Counted from the first letter of the stretch, positions 1 to 10,143 are shown. The stretch: DNA of 64,000 nucleotides from an uncultured Gammaproteobacteria bacterium (GCA_937992195.1 CALKKV010000057.1:62001-126000), one strand, 5' to 3'. Notes: generated by a model from the letters alone, not told the origin. Translations and numbers: made by a program.

Positions 1-1209
1 CAACACTCAACTTCTGCCTCTGACCACCGCCAGACGGTCATAAATTTTGTCGAACAACATAAAGAAGATCCACGCTTCGAGGCCGAGTGTCAGCTACTAG
101 AACCTATCCTCAAAGGTGCAGGGATTTTGTATGTGATTGATGGTTCGACACCATACGGGCCGGAATACGACGCGGAGATGGAAATCCTCCGTTGGACGGG
201 TCAACCCAGTATGGCGTTGATTAATCAAATTGGGGAAGCTGAATACTTCGATCAATGGCAGCAGCCCCTTGCACAGTATTTCAAAATTGTCCGTACTTTT
301 GACGCGCAACAAGCAAGTTTCGAAAGGCAAGTGCAGTTACTTACCGGATTTTCTGAATTAGCGGACTCCTGGCGTGATCCCCTGCAAAAGGCAGCCAGTA
401 TTTTGCGACAGCAGCGTAAGAACAGAATTATCCAGGCAAGCGACTCGATCATTGAAACGCTGATTTCGATGAGCAACTACAGTCAAAGAATTCCTGTCAG
501 AGAATCGAGTACCGAGAGTGAACAAGATAGGTTGACATTACAATTTCAAAAATCACTTGTTGCAATGGAAGCCGCCAACAGAGTTGAAATAGAGCAGTTG
601 TTTCAACACCACCAACTCGAGCGAAGCGACACCGAATTTTCACTCACAGAAGATGACCTTTTTTCTGAAAATACCTGGTCGGTATTCGGGCTCACTCGGG
701 ATCAACTGGTTACTACAGGTATCGTAGGCGGCGCCGCTGGAGGCAGTTTGATGGATATCGGGTCTGGTGGACTAACTCTCTTCCTCGGTTCAGGGCTCGG
801 CGCGCTGGTTGGTGGAGCCAGCGCATGGTTTGGTAGTCAGCAAATGATAAAAACTAAAATACTTGGGCTACCTCTGGGCGGTAGCGAACTGGTTATCGGG
901 CCAGTTGTTAATCCTAACTTTCAGTGGGTAGTACTCGGAAGAGCAATCAATCATCTTCAGCACATCTGTCGCCGTACCCATGCGCGCAGAGACACGCTGA
1001 TTCTGGGCAACGACGAGCTGTCTGTCTCCATCGAGCAAGCGACGGAATCTTCTGGCGAGCAACATTTTTCAGATAAGCTCGAAAAAGATGAGAAAAATTC
1101 TCTACGCTCCATACTCAATCGAATTGCAAATCAAAAGGCATTGACCGAATCGGATCGTCAAAAGTTTTCTCGCATAATTAGCAGACAGATACCCGGATGG
1201 TATGAATAA
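1..1209 (+). CDS. GTPase/DUF3482-type protein, 5' end cut by window edge
   Basis: The frame is open from base 1, so the start lies outside the window; 402 residues are visible. The first part looks like the end of a Ras-like G domain: YVIDGSTPYGPE (about residues 43-54) and then ALINQIGE, where most GTPases have NKxD. A long helical region of about 150 residues follows, then a glycine-rich hydrophobic stretch (bases about 724-835) that may insert in or associate with the membrane. This order matches bacterial proteins with a 50S-binding-type GTPase domain plus DUF3482, often found beside a DUF2868 gene; the partner, if present, is outside the window. The function of the family is not established. 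The P-loop is not visible here, so nucleotide binding is inferred from family resemblance. Confidence 0.7.
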   Translation, partial: QHSTSASDHRQTVINFVEQHKEDPRFEAECQLLEPILKGAGILYVIDGSTPYGPEYDAEMEILRWTGQPSMALINQIGEAEYFDQWQQPLAQYFKIVRTFDAQQASFERQVQLLTGFSELADSWRDPLQKAASILRQQRKNRIIQASDSIIETLISMSNYSQRIPVRESSTESEQDRLTLQFQKSLVAMEAANRVEIEQLFQHHQLERSDTEFSLTEDDLFSENTWSVFGLTRDQLVTTGIVGGAAGGSLMDIGSGGLTLFLGSGLGALVGGASAWFGSQQMIKTKILGLPLGGSELVIGPVVNPNFQWVVLGRAINHLQHICRRTHARRDTLILGNDELSVSIEQATESSGEQHFSDKLEKDEKNSLRSILNRIANQKALTESDRQKFSRIISRQIPGWYE

Positions 1210-1238
1210 AAAAGGCAGCAATTCGAAAATTGCTGCCT
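1207..1238 (-). terminator. Rho-independent terminator of pilT-pilU
   Basis: A perfect 11-bp stem (1213-1223 with 1228-1238) closes a four-base loop. Read on the minus strand it is followed by six T residues that run into the stop codon of the upstream plus-strand gene. On the plus strand no T tract follows. It lies about 57 bases beyond the pilU stop, so it most likely ends the pilT-pilU transcript. Confidence 0.75.
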
Positions 1239-1294
1239 AGACGCACACGGCACAAACGTAGCGAAAAACGCTTTAAATACTCCGAATACTCCGG

Positions 1295-2413
1295 TTATAA
1301 AGCCAGCAATTCCGTATCCAGATCAGATCCACCTTTCTTCCCGGCATTCGGACCTTCGAGCTTAATCTTCAGTCGCAGGTTATTTTCTGATTCAGCATTT
1401 CTCAACGCCTCTTCAGCGGTAATCATGTCGGCACAATACAAATCGAACAAAGATTGATCGAAAGATTGCAAGCCAAGCTCTTTGGAACGCTCAATGATAT
1501 CGGGTATTTTGTGAATCTCGCCGCGCATTATCAGATCAGCGATCAACGGGGTATTTATCATAACCTCGATTGCAGCAACCCGCCCCTGACCATCTGATGT
1601 TGGTATCAAACGCTGAGCGATAAGGGCATGCAAGTTCATCGACATATCCATTAGCAGCTGGGTCTTTCTTCCCTCCGGGAAAAAGTTAATGATTCGATCC
1701 ATTGCTTGATAGGTGTTGTTGGCGTGCAACGTTGCCATGCACATATGACCTGTTTCAGCAAACACAATTGCATTATGCATCGTATCCGCATCCCGAATTT
1801 CACCAATCTGAATTACATCTGGCGCCTGTCGCATCGAGTTTTTCAATGCTATACCGAAAGAATCAGTATCAATGCCCACCTCACGCTGAGTAATGATCGA
1901 TTTCTTGTGCGGGTGTATAAATTCTATGGGATCCTCAATCGTAACGATGTGGTCATGTGAGCGAGAGTTTCGATGGCCTATCATTGCCGCCTGAGTTGTA
2001 CTTTTTCCTGTTCCAGTACCGCCTACCATGATCACCAAACCACGCTTTTGCATCGCGATTTTTGGCATAATCGGCGGCAAGTTCAATTCCTCAAAATCAG
2101 GGATCTTAATATTGATTTTCCGCATGACCATGCCAACGCTGCCGCGCTGAATAAACACATTCACCCTGAAACGACCAATCTTGGGAGGATGAATCGCAAA
2201 GTTTGATTCTCTGGTTTCTTCAAATGAACGACGTTGTTCTTCGTTCATTATTCCATAAGCAAATTCTCGGGTATCATCATGGGTTAAGTTATCCGCATTA
2301 ACGGCGCGAATTGCTCCGTTCACTTTAATACTGACCGGCGCACCATTTGTTATAAAAACATCGGAAGCGTCCAGTCGCACCATCAACTGTAATAGGTCTA
2401 CAAGCTCAATCAT
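1295..2413 (-). CDS. pilU: Type IV pilus retraction ATPase PilU
   Basis: Hexameric cytoplasmic ATPase that assists PilT in pilus retraction and twitching motility. The 372-residue length is close to the usual 370-385. Visible motifs are the Walker A GGTGTGKST (131-139), the Asp box around VTIEDPIEF (157-165), the Walker B region IQIGEIRD (201-208) and the His box ATLHAN (227-232). The glycine-rich P-loop variant and the sequence MRQAPDV separate it from PilT. It is the second gene of a minus-strand pair, starting 3 bases after the pilT stop, so it is surely co-transcribed. A terminator hairpin lies just downstream. Confidence 0.93.
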   Translation of the reverse strand: MIELVDLLQLMVRLDASDVFITNGAPVSIKVNGAIRAVNADNLTHDDTREFAYGIMNEEQRRSFEETRESNFAIHPPKIGRFRVNVFIQRGSVGMVMRKINIKIPDFEELNLPPIMPKIAMQKRGLVIMVGGTGTGKSTTQAAMIGHRNSRSHDHIVTIEDPIEFIHPHKKSIITQREVGIDTDSFGIALKNSMRQAPDVIQIGEIRDADTMHNAIVFAETGHMCMATLHANNTYQAMDRIINFFPEGRKTQLLMDMSMNLHALIAQRLIPTSDGQGRVAAIEVMINTPLIADLIMRGEIHKIPDIIERSKELGLQSFDQSLFDLYCADMITAEEALRNAESENNLRLKIKLEGPNAGKKGGSDLDTELLAL

Positions 2414-2416
2414 CAG

Positions 2417-3469
2417 TTACTCCTTCATCATCGAGTCAATTTTGTCTTTATCCAACGCACGCTCTCGAACAACGTCCATACTAATTACTCGCCTTCTTAC
2501 CAGATCAAGTAAACACTGATCCATTGTTTGCATTCCTTTGTCATGGCTGGTTTGCATAACAGAATACATTTGAGGAACTTTATTTTCTCTAATCAGATTT
2601 CGAATTGCAGGCGTGCCCAACATAATCTCCCACGCTCCGACTCGTCCGCCTCCCGGCTTAGGAAGAAGGGTTTGGGAAATAATCGCCTCAATGGACTCAG
2701 ATAGCATTGATCGAATCATGTCTTTCTCATTGCCTGGAAATACGTCGATTACCCGGTCAACAGATTTAGCTGCTGAAGTAGTGTGCAATGTCGCGAGCAC
2801 AAGGTGACCAGTTTCGGCAGCGGTCAATGCCAAACGAATTGTTTCGATATCTCTCATCTCTCCCACGAGAATAACATCCGGGTCTTCCCGCAATGCTGAC
2901 TTCAAGGCATTGGCAAAACTATGGGTATGCTCGTGGAGTTCTCTTTGGTTGATGACACAGTTTTTCGAGGTATGAACGAATTCGATCGGATCTTCGATCG
3001 TCAGAATATGCGCTCTTTTGTTTTCATTGATATGGTTAACCATTGCCGCCAACGTTGTCGACTTACCCGAACCAGTTGGCCCAGTGACAAGCACCAAACC
3101 TTTGGGAGTCATACTTAACTGATTAAAAATCGCAGGCGCATTCAAATCTTCTAGCGTTAAAATAATACTGGGTATCGCTCTAAAAACCGCAGAAGGACCG
3201 TTGAGCTGATTAAATGCGTTCACTCGAAAACGGGCGACACCCGGCAGACTTACCGAAAAATCAACCTCGAGATGTTCTTCAAATGACTTTCTTTGATTGT
3301 CATTCATCAAGTCATATAGCATTGAATGAACGGTTTCCCCTGAAAACGGGTCTACGTTAATTCGCTTTATATCGCCATCTATACGAATAAGCGGCGGCAG
3401 CGAAGACGACAAATGTAAATCTGATGCCTTACTCTTGACAGCAAATGTGAGAAGTTCTGACAGCTCCAA
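2417..3469 (-). CDS. pilT: Type IV pilus retraction ATPase PilT
   Basis: Retraction motor that depolymerises type IV pili at the inner membrane. It has an N-terminal PAS-like domain (ASDLHLSSS near residue 15), Walker A GPTGSGKST (130-138), the Asp box LTIEDPIEF (156-164), Walker B ILVGEMRD (200-207), the His box ATLHTT (226-231) and the characteristic C-terminal AIRNLIRE motif needed for retraction in PilT. The start is a TTG at 3469: the homologous N-terminus begins there, and an in-frame TAA lies about 30 bases upstream with no ATG between. Divergent from yggS across 233 bases, the conserved gammaproteobacterial arrangement. Confidence 0.95.
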   Translation of the reverse strand: MELSELLTFAVKSKASDLHLSSSLPPLIRIDGDIKRINVDPFSGETVHSMLYDLMNDNQRKSFEEHLEVDFSVSLPGVARFRVNAFNQLNGPSAVFRAIPSIILTLEDLNAPAIFNQLSMTPKGLVLVTGPTGSGKSTTLAAMVNHINENKRAHILTIEDPIEFVHTSKNCVINQRELHEHTHSFANALKSALREDPDVILVGEMRDIETIRLALTAAETGHLVLATLHTTSAAKSVDRVIDVFPGNEKDMIRSMLSESIEAIISQTLLPKPGGGRVGAWEIMLGTPAIRNLIRENKVPQMYSVMQTSHDKGMQTMDQCLLDLVRRRVISMDVVRERALDKDKIDSMMKE

Positions 3470-3702
3470 TTTAATAACCCCAATAAGATAAGTATGTTAA
3501 GTCGCTAACTACAATTTAGTGTTCACCCCTCTTCGTCTGTATAGATCTTTTTTACAGGGAGGACAAAAATATCGTCGGGAATCCAATGAATTCGCCTCTC
3601 ACGATATATAATTCAGCAACATAGCGACGCTTGCTCGCAGGATTATAACCTGTTTGCACCCATAAATAGCCCCTTTCTTAATCTCTCTGCCGTGAACCCG
3701 AA

Positions 3703-4401
3703 ATGAGCCCGATTCGTCAAAATTTTAGCGAGATTTCTCAACAAATAAGCCATTTTTGCCAACTTTATGGTCGAGATCCAGATTCTGTAAGGCTAATCGC
3801 TGTGGGAAAAGTCCATCCAGTGGAGAAAATTCTTGAACTTGCTTCGCTTGGACAACGGGATTTTGGTGAAAACTACCTACAAGAAGCATTGGGGAAAATT
3901 GCAGATTGCCATGTGCAATCAGCGCAGATTGATCGTCTGGACTGGCATTTTATCGGCCATATCCAAAGTCGAAAATGCAAGGATCTTGCAGAGAATTTTT
4001 CATGGGTGCATACCGTAGAGTCAGTAAAAGTGGCGCAAAAACTCGACAAATACAGCCATAGCAAGCCGCTAAATGTCTGCATCCAAGTAAATATTGACGA
4101 TGAGGAAACCAAATCCGGCATCACCATTGATCAATTGGAAGGATTTGCCGATCAGGTTGCCTCTCTCCCCAATCTCCATCTCAGAGGCTTAATGATTCTG
4201 CCGAAAAATCGCAGTGAACTAAGGGAACAGCGAAAAGTATTTGCGAAATGTCGCGAGTTATTAGAGCAATTAAATAGCAAGGGACATGATCTTGACCAAC
4301 TATCAATGGGAATGACCAATGATATGGAGGCGGCGATAGCAGAAGGCGCTACCATGGTTCGTATAGGTACTGCACTATTTGGAACTCGGCCAGAAAGGTA
4401 A
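3703..4401 (+). CDS. yggS: Pyridoxal phosphate homeostasis protein (YggS/PLPBP family)
   Basis: Single-domain PLP-binding TIM-barrel protein without known enzymatic activity; family members buffer PLP and influence amino-acid and cofactor balance. The PLP-binding lysine is in LIAVGK (K36), followed by the family signature DFGENYLQE (about 55-63). The C-terminal phosphate-binding region LSMGMTNDMEAAI is present. At 232 residues the length is normal. The ATG follows a 233-base region shared with divergent pilT. It is the first gene of a yggS-proC-yggT cluster, a very common order in proteobacteria. Confidence 0.93.
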   Translation: MSPIRQNFSEISQQISHFCQLYGRDPDSVRLIAVGKVHPVEKILELASLGQRDFGENYLQEALGKIADCHVQSAQIDRLDWHFIGHIQSRKCKDLAENFSWVHTVESVKVAQKLDKYSHSKPLNVCIQVNIDDEETKSGITIDQLEGFADQVASLPNLHLRGLMILPKNRSELREQRKVFAKCRELLEQLNSKGHDLDQLSMGMTNDMEAAIAEGATMVRIGTALFGTRPER

Positions 4402-4487
4402 ACTACTCCCTAAATTTACTAACGCATATCTGATCGCTCCAGTAATCTTATCTGTCCTAACCTTCGCAATGCTTTCGCCATAAACTT

Positions 4488-5336
4488 ATGACTACTTCCT
4501 CTCAGGCAACCAATTCCCCTTCCCTAGCTTTTGTCGGAGGCGGAAATATGGCGACCAGTATTATAGGCGGTCTGTTGCAGTCTGGTCGCGCAGCTGAATT
4601 CATTCGAGTCTCTGATCCCTCCGAAGAAAGACGACAACTCTTAGCTAAAGAATATGGAATTGAATGCAGCGATGACAATAAAGCTGTGGTCAAAACTGCA
4701 AATATTGTTGTACTCGCCGTAAAACCCCAGATGATGCGTGTCGTTCTTGAGGACCTTTCGCTACTACTACAGCAAAAGAAACCGCTGGTCATATCCATCG
4801 CGGCCGGCATTCGAACTAAAGATGCCTTGCGATGGATTGGCGCTGATTTACCTTTTATCAGAGTGATGCCAAACACACCTGCGCTGGTTAATTTAGGCGC
4901 ATCGGGACTCTATGCAAACCAACTTTCAAACGAAACCCACAAAGTGCAAACTGCAGAAATAATGCGTTCCGTAAGTGAAGTAATATGGCTTGAAACAGAA
5001 CAATTGATTGACAGCGTGACTGGAGTCTCTGGCAGCGGCCCCGCCTATTTCTTTCGCCTTATGGAGTTAATGATCGAGGAAGCCGAGAGCAATGGGCTGT
5101 CGACAAAAGACGCGCAATCCTTAGTGCTGCAAACTGCTCTGGGAGCAGCATCATTGGCGATGCAAAGTGCGCATTCTGCTGGTGAGCTAAGGCGGCAGGT
5201 GACCTCGCCAAACGGAACCACTCAGGCGGGCCTTGAGTTTATGGAAAAACACCATATAAAAGAGACTATACGCGGAGGCGTAAAAGCAGCGATCTTGCGA
5301 TCTGTCGAACTATCTGACCAACTCGGAGAAGAGTAA
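4488..5336 (+). CDS. proC: Pyrroline-5-carboxylate reductase
   Basis: Catalyses the last step of proline synthesis, NAD(P)H-dependent reduction of 1-pyrroline-5-carboxylate, in the cytoplasm. The N-terminal Rossmann motif is FVGGGNMATSI (about 15-25), followed by the family motifs AVKPQ and RVMPNTPA. The C-terminal dimerisation/substrate region has GVSGSGPAYFF and SPNGTTQAG. At 282 residues it is slightly longer than E. coli ProC because of a short N-terminal tail. The gene lies 86 bases after yggS, and its TAA stop overlaps the ATG of yggT (TAATG), indicating translational coupling. Confidence 0.95.
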   Translation: MTTSSQATNSPSLAFVGGGNMATSIIGGLLQSGRAAEFIRVSDPSEERRQLLAKEYGIECSDDNKAVVKTANIVVLAVKPQMMRVVLEDLSLLLQQKKPLVISIAAGIRTKDALRWIGADLPFIRVMPNTPALVNLGASGLYANQLSNETHKVQTAEIMRSVSEVIWLETEQLIDSVTGVSGSGPAYFFRLMELMIEEAESNGLSTKDAQSLVLQTALGAASLAMQSAHSAGELRRQVTSPNGTTQAGLEFMEKHHIKETIRGGVKAAILRSVELSDQLGEE

Positions 5337-5911
5337 TGCCCCATATCCAAAACGGCGCCAGCCTGATTATCGAAGTTCTTATTGGACTTTTTCTTCTGGC
5401 ATTTATTCTGCGGTTTCTGTTTCAGCTATTGCGTGTCGACTTCCGCAACCCTATTTCACAAATGATCGTTAAAGTTACAGATCCGGCGTTAAAGCCGTTA
5501 CGGAGATTTATCCCGGGCTTATGGGGAATCGATTTATCTTCAGTTTTAATGATTTTAATTGTTGGTGCTATCAAGTTTTATGCCATCACACTGGTTGGCG
5601 GCTTACAGATAACTCCACTTCAGGCATTGTTTTTCGGTTTGGGAGAGTCCCTAAAAACGATTTGCTGGGTGTTACTGATTTCAATTTTTGCCAGCGTAAT
5701 CATTAGCTGGGTCGCACCACAAAGCTATAATCCGGCGGTGCAAATAGTGAACGGCATTAGTCGCACCTTACTTGCGCCTTTTAGAAAGTTCATTCCCAGT
5801 TTTGGTGGCCTGGATATTTCTCCAATTTTTGCGATTTTAGCGATTCAACTGATGCTAACAACGGGAATACCTTTACTGATGCAAGGGCTGCGCCAAATAG
5901 GCCTGGTCTAG
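5336..5911 (+). CDS. yggT: YggT family integral membrane protein
   Basis: Inner-membrane protein with two tandem YggT repeats, each with two hydrophobic helices and the motifs RVDFRNPISQMIVKVTDP (about 39-56) and APQSYNPAVQIVNGISR (about 125-141). PLRRFIPG and APFRKFIPSFGG follow the repeats in the usual places. The molecular role is unsettled; in some bacteria the family affects osmotic stress tolerance and in plastids related proteins act in cytochrome assembly or nucleoid organisation. The ATG overlaps the proC stop. The 3' end overlaps the convergent AmpG-like gene by 4 bases, leaving no room for a terminator between them. Confidence 0.9.
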   Translation: MPHIQNGASLIIEVLIGLFLLAFILRFLFQLLRVDFRNPISQMIVKVTDPALKPLRRFIPGLWGIDLSSVLMILIVGAIKFYAITLVGGLQITPLQALFFGLGESLKTICWVLLISIFASVIISWVAPQSYNPAVQIVNGISRTLLAPFRKFIPSFGGLDISPIFAILAIQLMLTTGIPLLMQGLRQIGLV

Positions 5912-7506
5912 AATTTGGGTGCAAGCTCTGATTGCTCTTCAGACTGAGAGTCCAGTTGCAACCTGCTGGAAGCAATGATGACTAAAACAATTGTCGGCAA
6001 GCCGATAAGCGTAGTGCAAACAAAAAACCAGGGATAACCAACCGAATCTACAATACCACCCGAGTAACCGCCTAACACCTTAGGTAGTAACGTCATTAGG
6101 GAGGTGAAAATAGCAAACTGCACTGCGGTAAAACGAATGTTTGTTAATGCAGAGAGAAATGCAACAAATGCCGCGCTTGCGAGCCCCGCCGAAAGATTGT
6201 CTGCACCGATCACAACATACAGCGCAGAGACCGAATACCCTACATTCGCCAACCACAAAAATAATAAATTTGTTACCGCAGACAGAATTGCTCCCAACAG
6301 CAATATACGCATAACACCAAAACGCATCGCCAGTCCTCCGCCCGCGAATCCACCAACAATAGTCATCAAAACGCCAAATAGCTTAGAGACGCTGGCAATT
6401 TCGTTCTTCGAAAAACCAAGATCATAGTAAAACACGTTTGAGATTACACCCAGGACAATATCTGAAATACGATAAAGACCAATCAGACAGAGTAGAAGCC
6501 AAGCTACCGAGACACCGTAGCGGTCAAAAAAATCTCTAACGGGAGTAATATAACTTTTCTCAACAATCTCACTTGTAACGAGGTTGACAATACCCAGTAG
6601 CTTGGCAATCATCCACGCTGTAAAAATACCCGCAGATAATCGAACAGTCTCTGTCAGCAATGAAGCAAATGGTTTGTTCCCTAGTAGCTCATACAGGTAG
6701 CCCAACAAGACGAGCGCTACTTCTTTACTAAAAACATAACATCCGACGAAACCGGCAACACAACAAACAAATAGCAGTAGCAATTTTGTGTTTTCAGATC
6801 GCGACGCAATTTGCGCATTTTGAGATCGGACAGGCTCACTGACTAGGAGTGTCGTAATAATCCCCACTGACATCAGCCCAGCCATCACTCTATAGGTAGC
6901 AGACCAAGCATCGAAATCATAATTCGATTGCACCGACCCAAGAAACTCTGCAAGGAATAAGCCACCAGCGCCTGCCGTGATCATGGCAATTCGGTAGCCA
7001 GCAATATAACTCGCGGAGAGCATAGCCTGCAGCTTGATGTTTGCTGACTCAATTCGAAAAGCATCAATCACTATGTCTTGAGTTGCAGAAGAAAATCCTA
7101 ATAAAACGGCAGCAACAGCCATCCAAACCAGAGCGTCTTCAGAACCAACCGGGTCAACACTAGACATCATCCATATCGCAAAAGCGACTGACAATTGGGA
7201 AACCAGGAGCCAGGCACGTCGACGACCAAGCAGATCAGATAGCAATGGAATTCTGAGCTGATCTACAAGGGGCGCCCATACAAACTTGAAAGAATACCCC
7301 AAGGCTGCCCAGCTAAAATACGTCACCATTGCTCTGTCGACACCAGCCTCCCGCAGCCACACGGACAGAGTACCAAAAATCAAAAGTATAGGCATTCCGG
7401 CAGAAAACCCCAGAAACAACATAATAATGACGTGTCGATCTACAGAGCCTACAGTCTTCTTCACAATTCGAAGAAAAGAACGCTCGGCTTCAAGCTTAGA
7501 ATTCAT
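5908..7506 (-). CDS. AmpG-like major facilitator superfamily permease
   Basis: Polytopic membrane protein of 532 residues with about 12-14 hydrophobic segments. The N-terminal region (LGFSAGMPILLIFGTLSVW, then YSFKFVWAPLVDQ and DLLGRRRAWLL) is typical of AmpG, the inner-membrane permease that imports GlcNAc-anhydromuropeptides for peptidoglycan recycling. The central part is longer than in E. coli AmpG and includes an extra loop around residues 270-340. No amidase (ampD) or beta-lactamase regulator is nearby, so the muropeptide substrate is inferred from family alone. The start ATG at 7506 is followed by a charged cytoplasmic N-terminus. It ends convergently with yggT, overlapping by 4 bases. 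Confidence 0.75.
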   Translation of the reverse strand: MNSKLEAERSFLRIVKKTVGSVDRHVIIMLFLGFSAGMPILLIFGTLSVWLREAGVDRAMVTYFSWAALGYSFKFVWAPLVDQLRIPLLSDLLGRRRAWLLVSQLSVAFAIWMMSSVDPVGSEDALVWMAVAAVLLGFSSATQDIVIDAFRIESANIKLQAMLSASYIAGYRIAMITAGAGGLFLAEFLGSVQSNYDFDAWSATYRVMAGLMSVGIITTLLVSEPVRSQNAQIASRSENTKLLLLFVCCVAGFVGCYVFSKEVALVLLGYLYELLGNKPFASLLTETVRLSAGIFTAWMIAKLLGIVNLVTSEIVEKSYITPVRDFFDRYGVSVAWLLLCLIGLYRISDIVLGVISNVFYYDLGFSKNEIASVSKLFGVLMTIVGGFAGGGLAMRFGVMRILLLGAILSAVTNLLFLWLANVGYSVSALYVVIGADNLSAGLASAAFVAFLSALTNIRFTAVQFAIFTSLMTLLPKVLGGYSGGIVDSVGYPWFFVCTTLIGLPTIVLVIIASSRLQLDSQSEEQSELAPKF

Positions 7507-7766
7507 TGATTGAGAGCGCTGGTTTCAACGGTGTGAAGGGTTCTGGCAGACGCCAGTCAGAGTAGATCACAAGCAATCGCTAAGCATGATGGTTAAGTAT
7601 GAGTAATGCCTTACTTCGTCGCCAAAAAAGTCATATATTCAAAATAACAGTGGGTGTAAATACAGAGACTATTTGACTATCTTTCTTTTCTGCTAACTAA
7701 GCGTTCATGGTTAATCTTACGTTAGCTAGATGATACCCTACTGTAAAGTTGAATAAATGAAAAATA

Positions 7767-8462
7767 ATGACCGAGATTGCTCCCCCTTCATCCCATTCCT
7801 TTCTTTCATTGTGTATTGCTCACAATATTCTGCGGTTTGGCGAGTTCACTTTAAAGTCTGGACGAATCAGTCCTTATTTTTTTAACGCCGGACTGTTTAA
7901 TGACGGAAAACTCCTGACAGCTTTATCTGCCAGCTATGCTGACCTGATCGCCGAAAAGCTTCCCTCTATAGGCAGCAATCCGATGCTCTATGGTCCCGCA
8001 TACAAAGGAATCCCGCTGGCTGCTGCAACATCAATTCAGCTGCAATCCCGACATCAAATTAATATACCCTTTGCGTTTAACAGAAAAGAGGCCAAGGATC
8101 ACGGCGAAGGAGGATTGATCGTTGGCGCCCCACTAGCTGGAAATGTCATTGTTATAGATGACGTGATCACCGCGGGCACATCTATCAATGAATCTGCTGA
8201 AATTATTGCTACAACGAAGGCAAAATTGGCCGCCGTAGTCATTGCGATAGATCGTCAAGAGGTTGCTGCCGGCTCAAAGCTCTCGGCGGTGCAGGAAGTT
8301 GAACAACGACTTGACTGCCCCGTGTATTCAATAGCGAATCTGGACGATCTGGTCGCACATCTTCAAGATAACGCTGTTGAATTAAGCGAAATCAAGAACC
8401 ATACGGCGGCAGTGGTCGAATACCGAAATAATTACGGCACATCTCACTCCGACTCCCGGTAA
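7767..8462 (+). CDS. pyrE: Orotate phosphoribosyltransferase
   Basis: Makes orotidine 5'-phosphate from orotate and PRPP in pyrimidine synthesis. The PRPP-binding motif VIVIDDVITAGTS (127-139) and the mobile catalytic loop RKEAKDHGEGG (106-116) are intact, and FTLKSGRISPYFFNAG (27-42) is the family N-terminal signature. It is 231 residues against about 213 in E. coli; the excess is a non-conserved C-terminal tail after residue 205. It stands alone on the plus strand with a 260-base upstream region shared with the AmpG-like gene. I see no pyrE attenuator hairpin in that region. Confidence 0.95.
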   Translation: MTEIAPPSSHSFLSLCIAHNILRFGEFTLKSGRISPYFFNAGLFNDGKLLTALSASYADLIAEKLPSIGSNPMLYGPAYKGIPLAAATSIQLQSRHQINIPFAFNRKEAKDHGEGGLIVGAPLAGNVIVIDDVITAGTSINESAEIIATTKAKLAAVVIAIDRQEVAAGSKLSAVQEVEQRLDCPVYSIANLDDLVAHLQDNAVELSEIKNHTAAVVEYRNNYGTSHSDSR

Positions 8463-8504
8463 AAGTAAGTCAGAAAAGGTTGAAAGCTTGGCTATGGATA
8501 GAAA

Positions 8505-9470
8505 CTATCGATTGGCATCAATATATTCTTTGGCAGGCAAGCTATCATTGTCAGCAGCTGACTGTATCCAGTAGAACCCCAAAGCCTCATTTTTTTCCGC
8601 GCTTTCACTAATATAGTAAAGCCCTAATCGGTATTGCGCGTCTCCCTGTCCTTTTTGGGCAGCGCGTCGATACCAATCCAGCGCTTTTTCGAAACTCTGC
8701 TCAACCCCTTGTCCGTTTTCTAAAAGCTGGGCAATCTGATACTGTGAATCTACATGACCGTCAGCAGCCAAGGGGTGCCAATAGCCATACGCCTGTTGGT
8801 ATTCCTTTCGATCGACAGCCTGTAGGCCAAGTTTATACATCCCAAACTCATCAATCAAAGGAATCGAGCGGTCGCTTTCCTCCCTAGCCAAAGACAAATG
8901 TTCTTTGTTGAGCTCTTTATACATCGGCGCAAACAAAGTAAGAAGAAAGTTCGAGGCATCCCTACTCCCATTTTTCTTCGCTTCACGAAACCAGTGCATT
9001 GCTCTGGATTGATCCTGGTCTGGTCCTTGTCCACTCCACAGCAAGGAAGCCAAATTGTATTGTGCTACAACATGATTTTGATTAGCGGCTTTCAACCACC
9101 AAAAGCCCGCTCTGGAATAATTTTGTTCAACCCCACGACCAGCGTAATACGCTAGACCCAAGTTAAACTGTGCAGAAGCAAATCCTAAAGTAGCCGATCG
9201 TAAATATAAATCAGTGCCTTTTTTATGGTCTTGTTCAATACCAACACCCCGCATGTGCATCACGCCCAGGGCAAATAGTGCCTGTTCGTCGCGTTCTAAA
9301 GACGCCGCAGACCAGACGTCAAATGCCGCAGCATAATCTTGTTTCACATATGCAGTCAGACCTTCTTCATATGTTGCACTAGCATTGAATGGCAGTAGAA
9401 TAGTCAATAAGACAACACCCAGCACAAGCACCTTAGATGAAAGATTTAAACGGAATTGGAATCTAAACAT
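8505..9470 (-). CDS. Exported Sel1-repeat (SLR) protein
   Basis: Secreted or periplasmic helical-repeat protein of 321 residues. Residues 1-32 form a signal peptide with a hydrophobic core ending NASA. At least five Sel1-like repeats follow, recognisable by the LGxxYxxGxGVxQ and A..WxxKAA patterns: three around residues 60-170 and two or three around residues 240-315, separated by a less regular linker. Sel1 repeats mediate protein-protein contacts; no enzymatic domain is visible. The gene starts 44 bases downstream of the P-II gene on the same strand, but nothing links it to nitrogen control. Confidence 0.8.
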   Translation of the reverse strand: MFRFQFRLNLSSKVLVLGVVLLTILLPFNASATYEEGLTAYVKQDYAAAFDVWSAASLERDEQALFALGVMHMRGVGIEQDHKKGTDLYLRSATLGFASAQFNLGLAYYAGRGVEQNYSRAGFWWLKAANQNHVVAQYNLASLLWSGQGPDQDQSRAMHWFREAKKNGSRDASNFLLTLFAPMYKELNKEHLSLAREESDRSIPLIDEFGMYKLGLQAVDRKEYQQAYGYWHPLAADGHVDSQYQIAQLLENGQGVEQSFEKALDWYRRAAQKGQGDAQYRLGLYYISESAEKNEALGFYWIQSAADNDSLPAKEYIDANR

Positions 9471-9514
9471 TGTCTCTATCGGACCCCCACAGCTAAGAGA
9501 TATATCGAGGCTTC

Positions 9515-9874
<360 letters not shown>

Positions 9875-10066
9875 TTATGCGGACTATAAGCCAGCATAAG
9901 ACATCAGTAAATGTATTCATCGAACCAAGGGATGCAACTTTCCTCGTATTAGCGTTCCCCAATGCTGACAACAGGAATGGTCTAGATATTGAACCTGGAA
10001 TCTCTCGAACGGGACTCACCATACGCCCAAAAAGTAGAATGATCGCAGGAAAGTTCAATAAATCAA

Positions 10067-10143
10067 TGGCGCGCCCGGAAGGATTCGAACCTCCGACCTT
10101 GCGGTTCGTAGCCGCACGCTCTATCCAACTGAGCTACGGGCGC
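10067..10143 (-). tRNA. tRNA-Arg (anticodon ACG)
   Basis: On the minus strand the 77-base sequence folds into a full cloverleaf. The acceptor stem GCGCCCG pairs with CGGGCGC, the D-arm contains AGCTCAGTTGGA, the anticodon loop CTACGAA gives ACG, the T-arm contains GGTTCGAATCC, and CCA is encoded. The A34 would be deaminated to inosine to read CGU/CGC/CGA. It lies downstream of tRNA-Ser on the same strand, the usual gammaproteobacterial csrA-tRNA-Ser-tRNA-Arg order. Confidence 0.97.

Noticed and set aside
5908-5911. 4-base overlap of yggT and the AmpG-like gene as possible regulation
   Set aside because: Short convergent overlap of stop codons is common in compact genomes and needs no special explanation.
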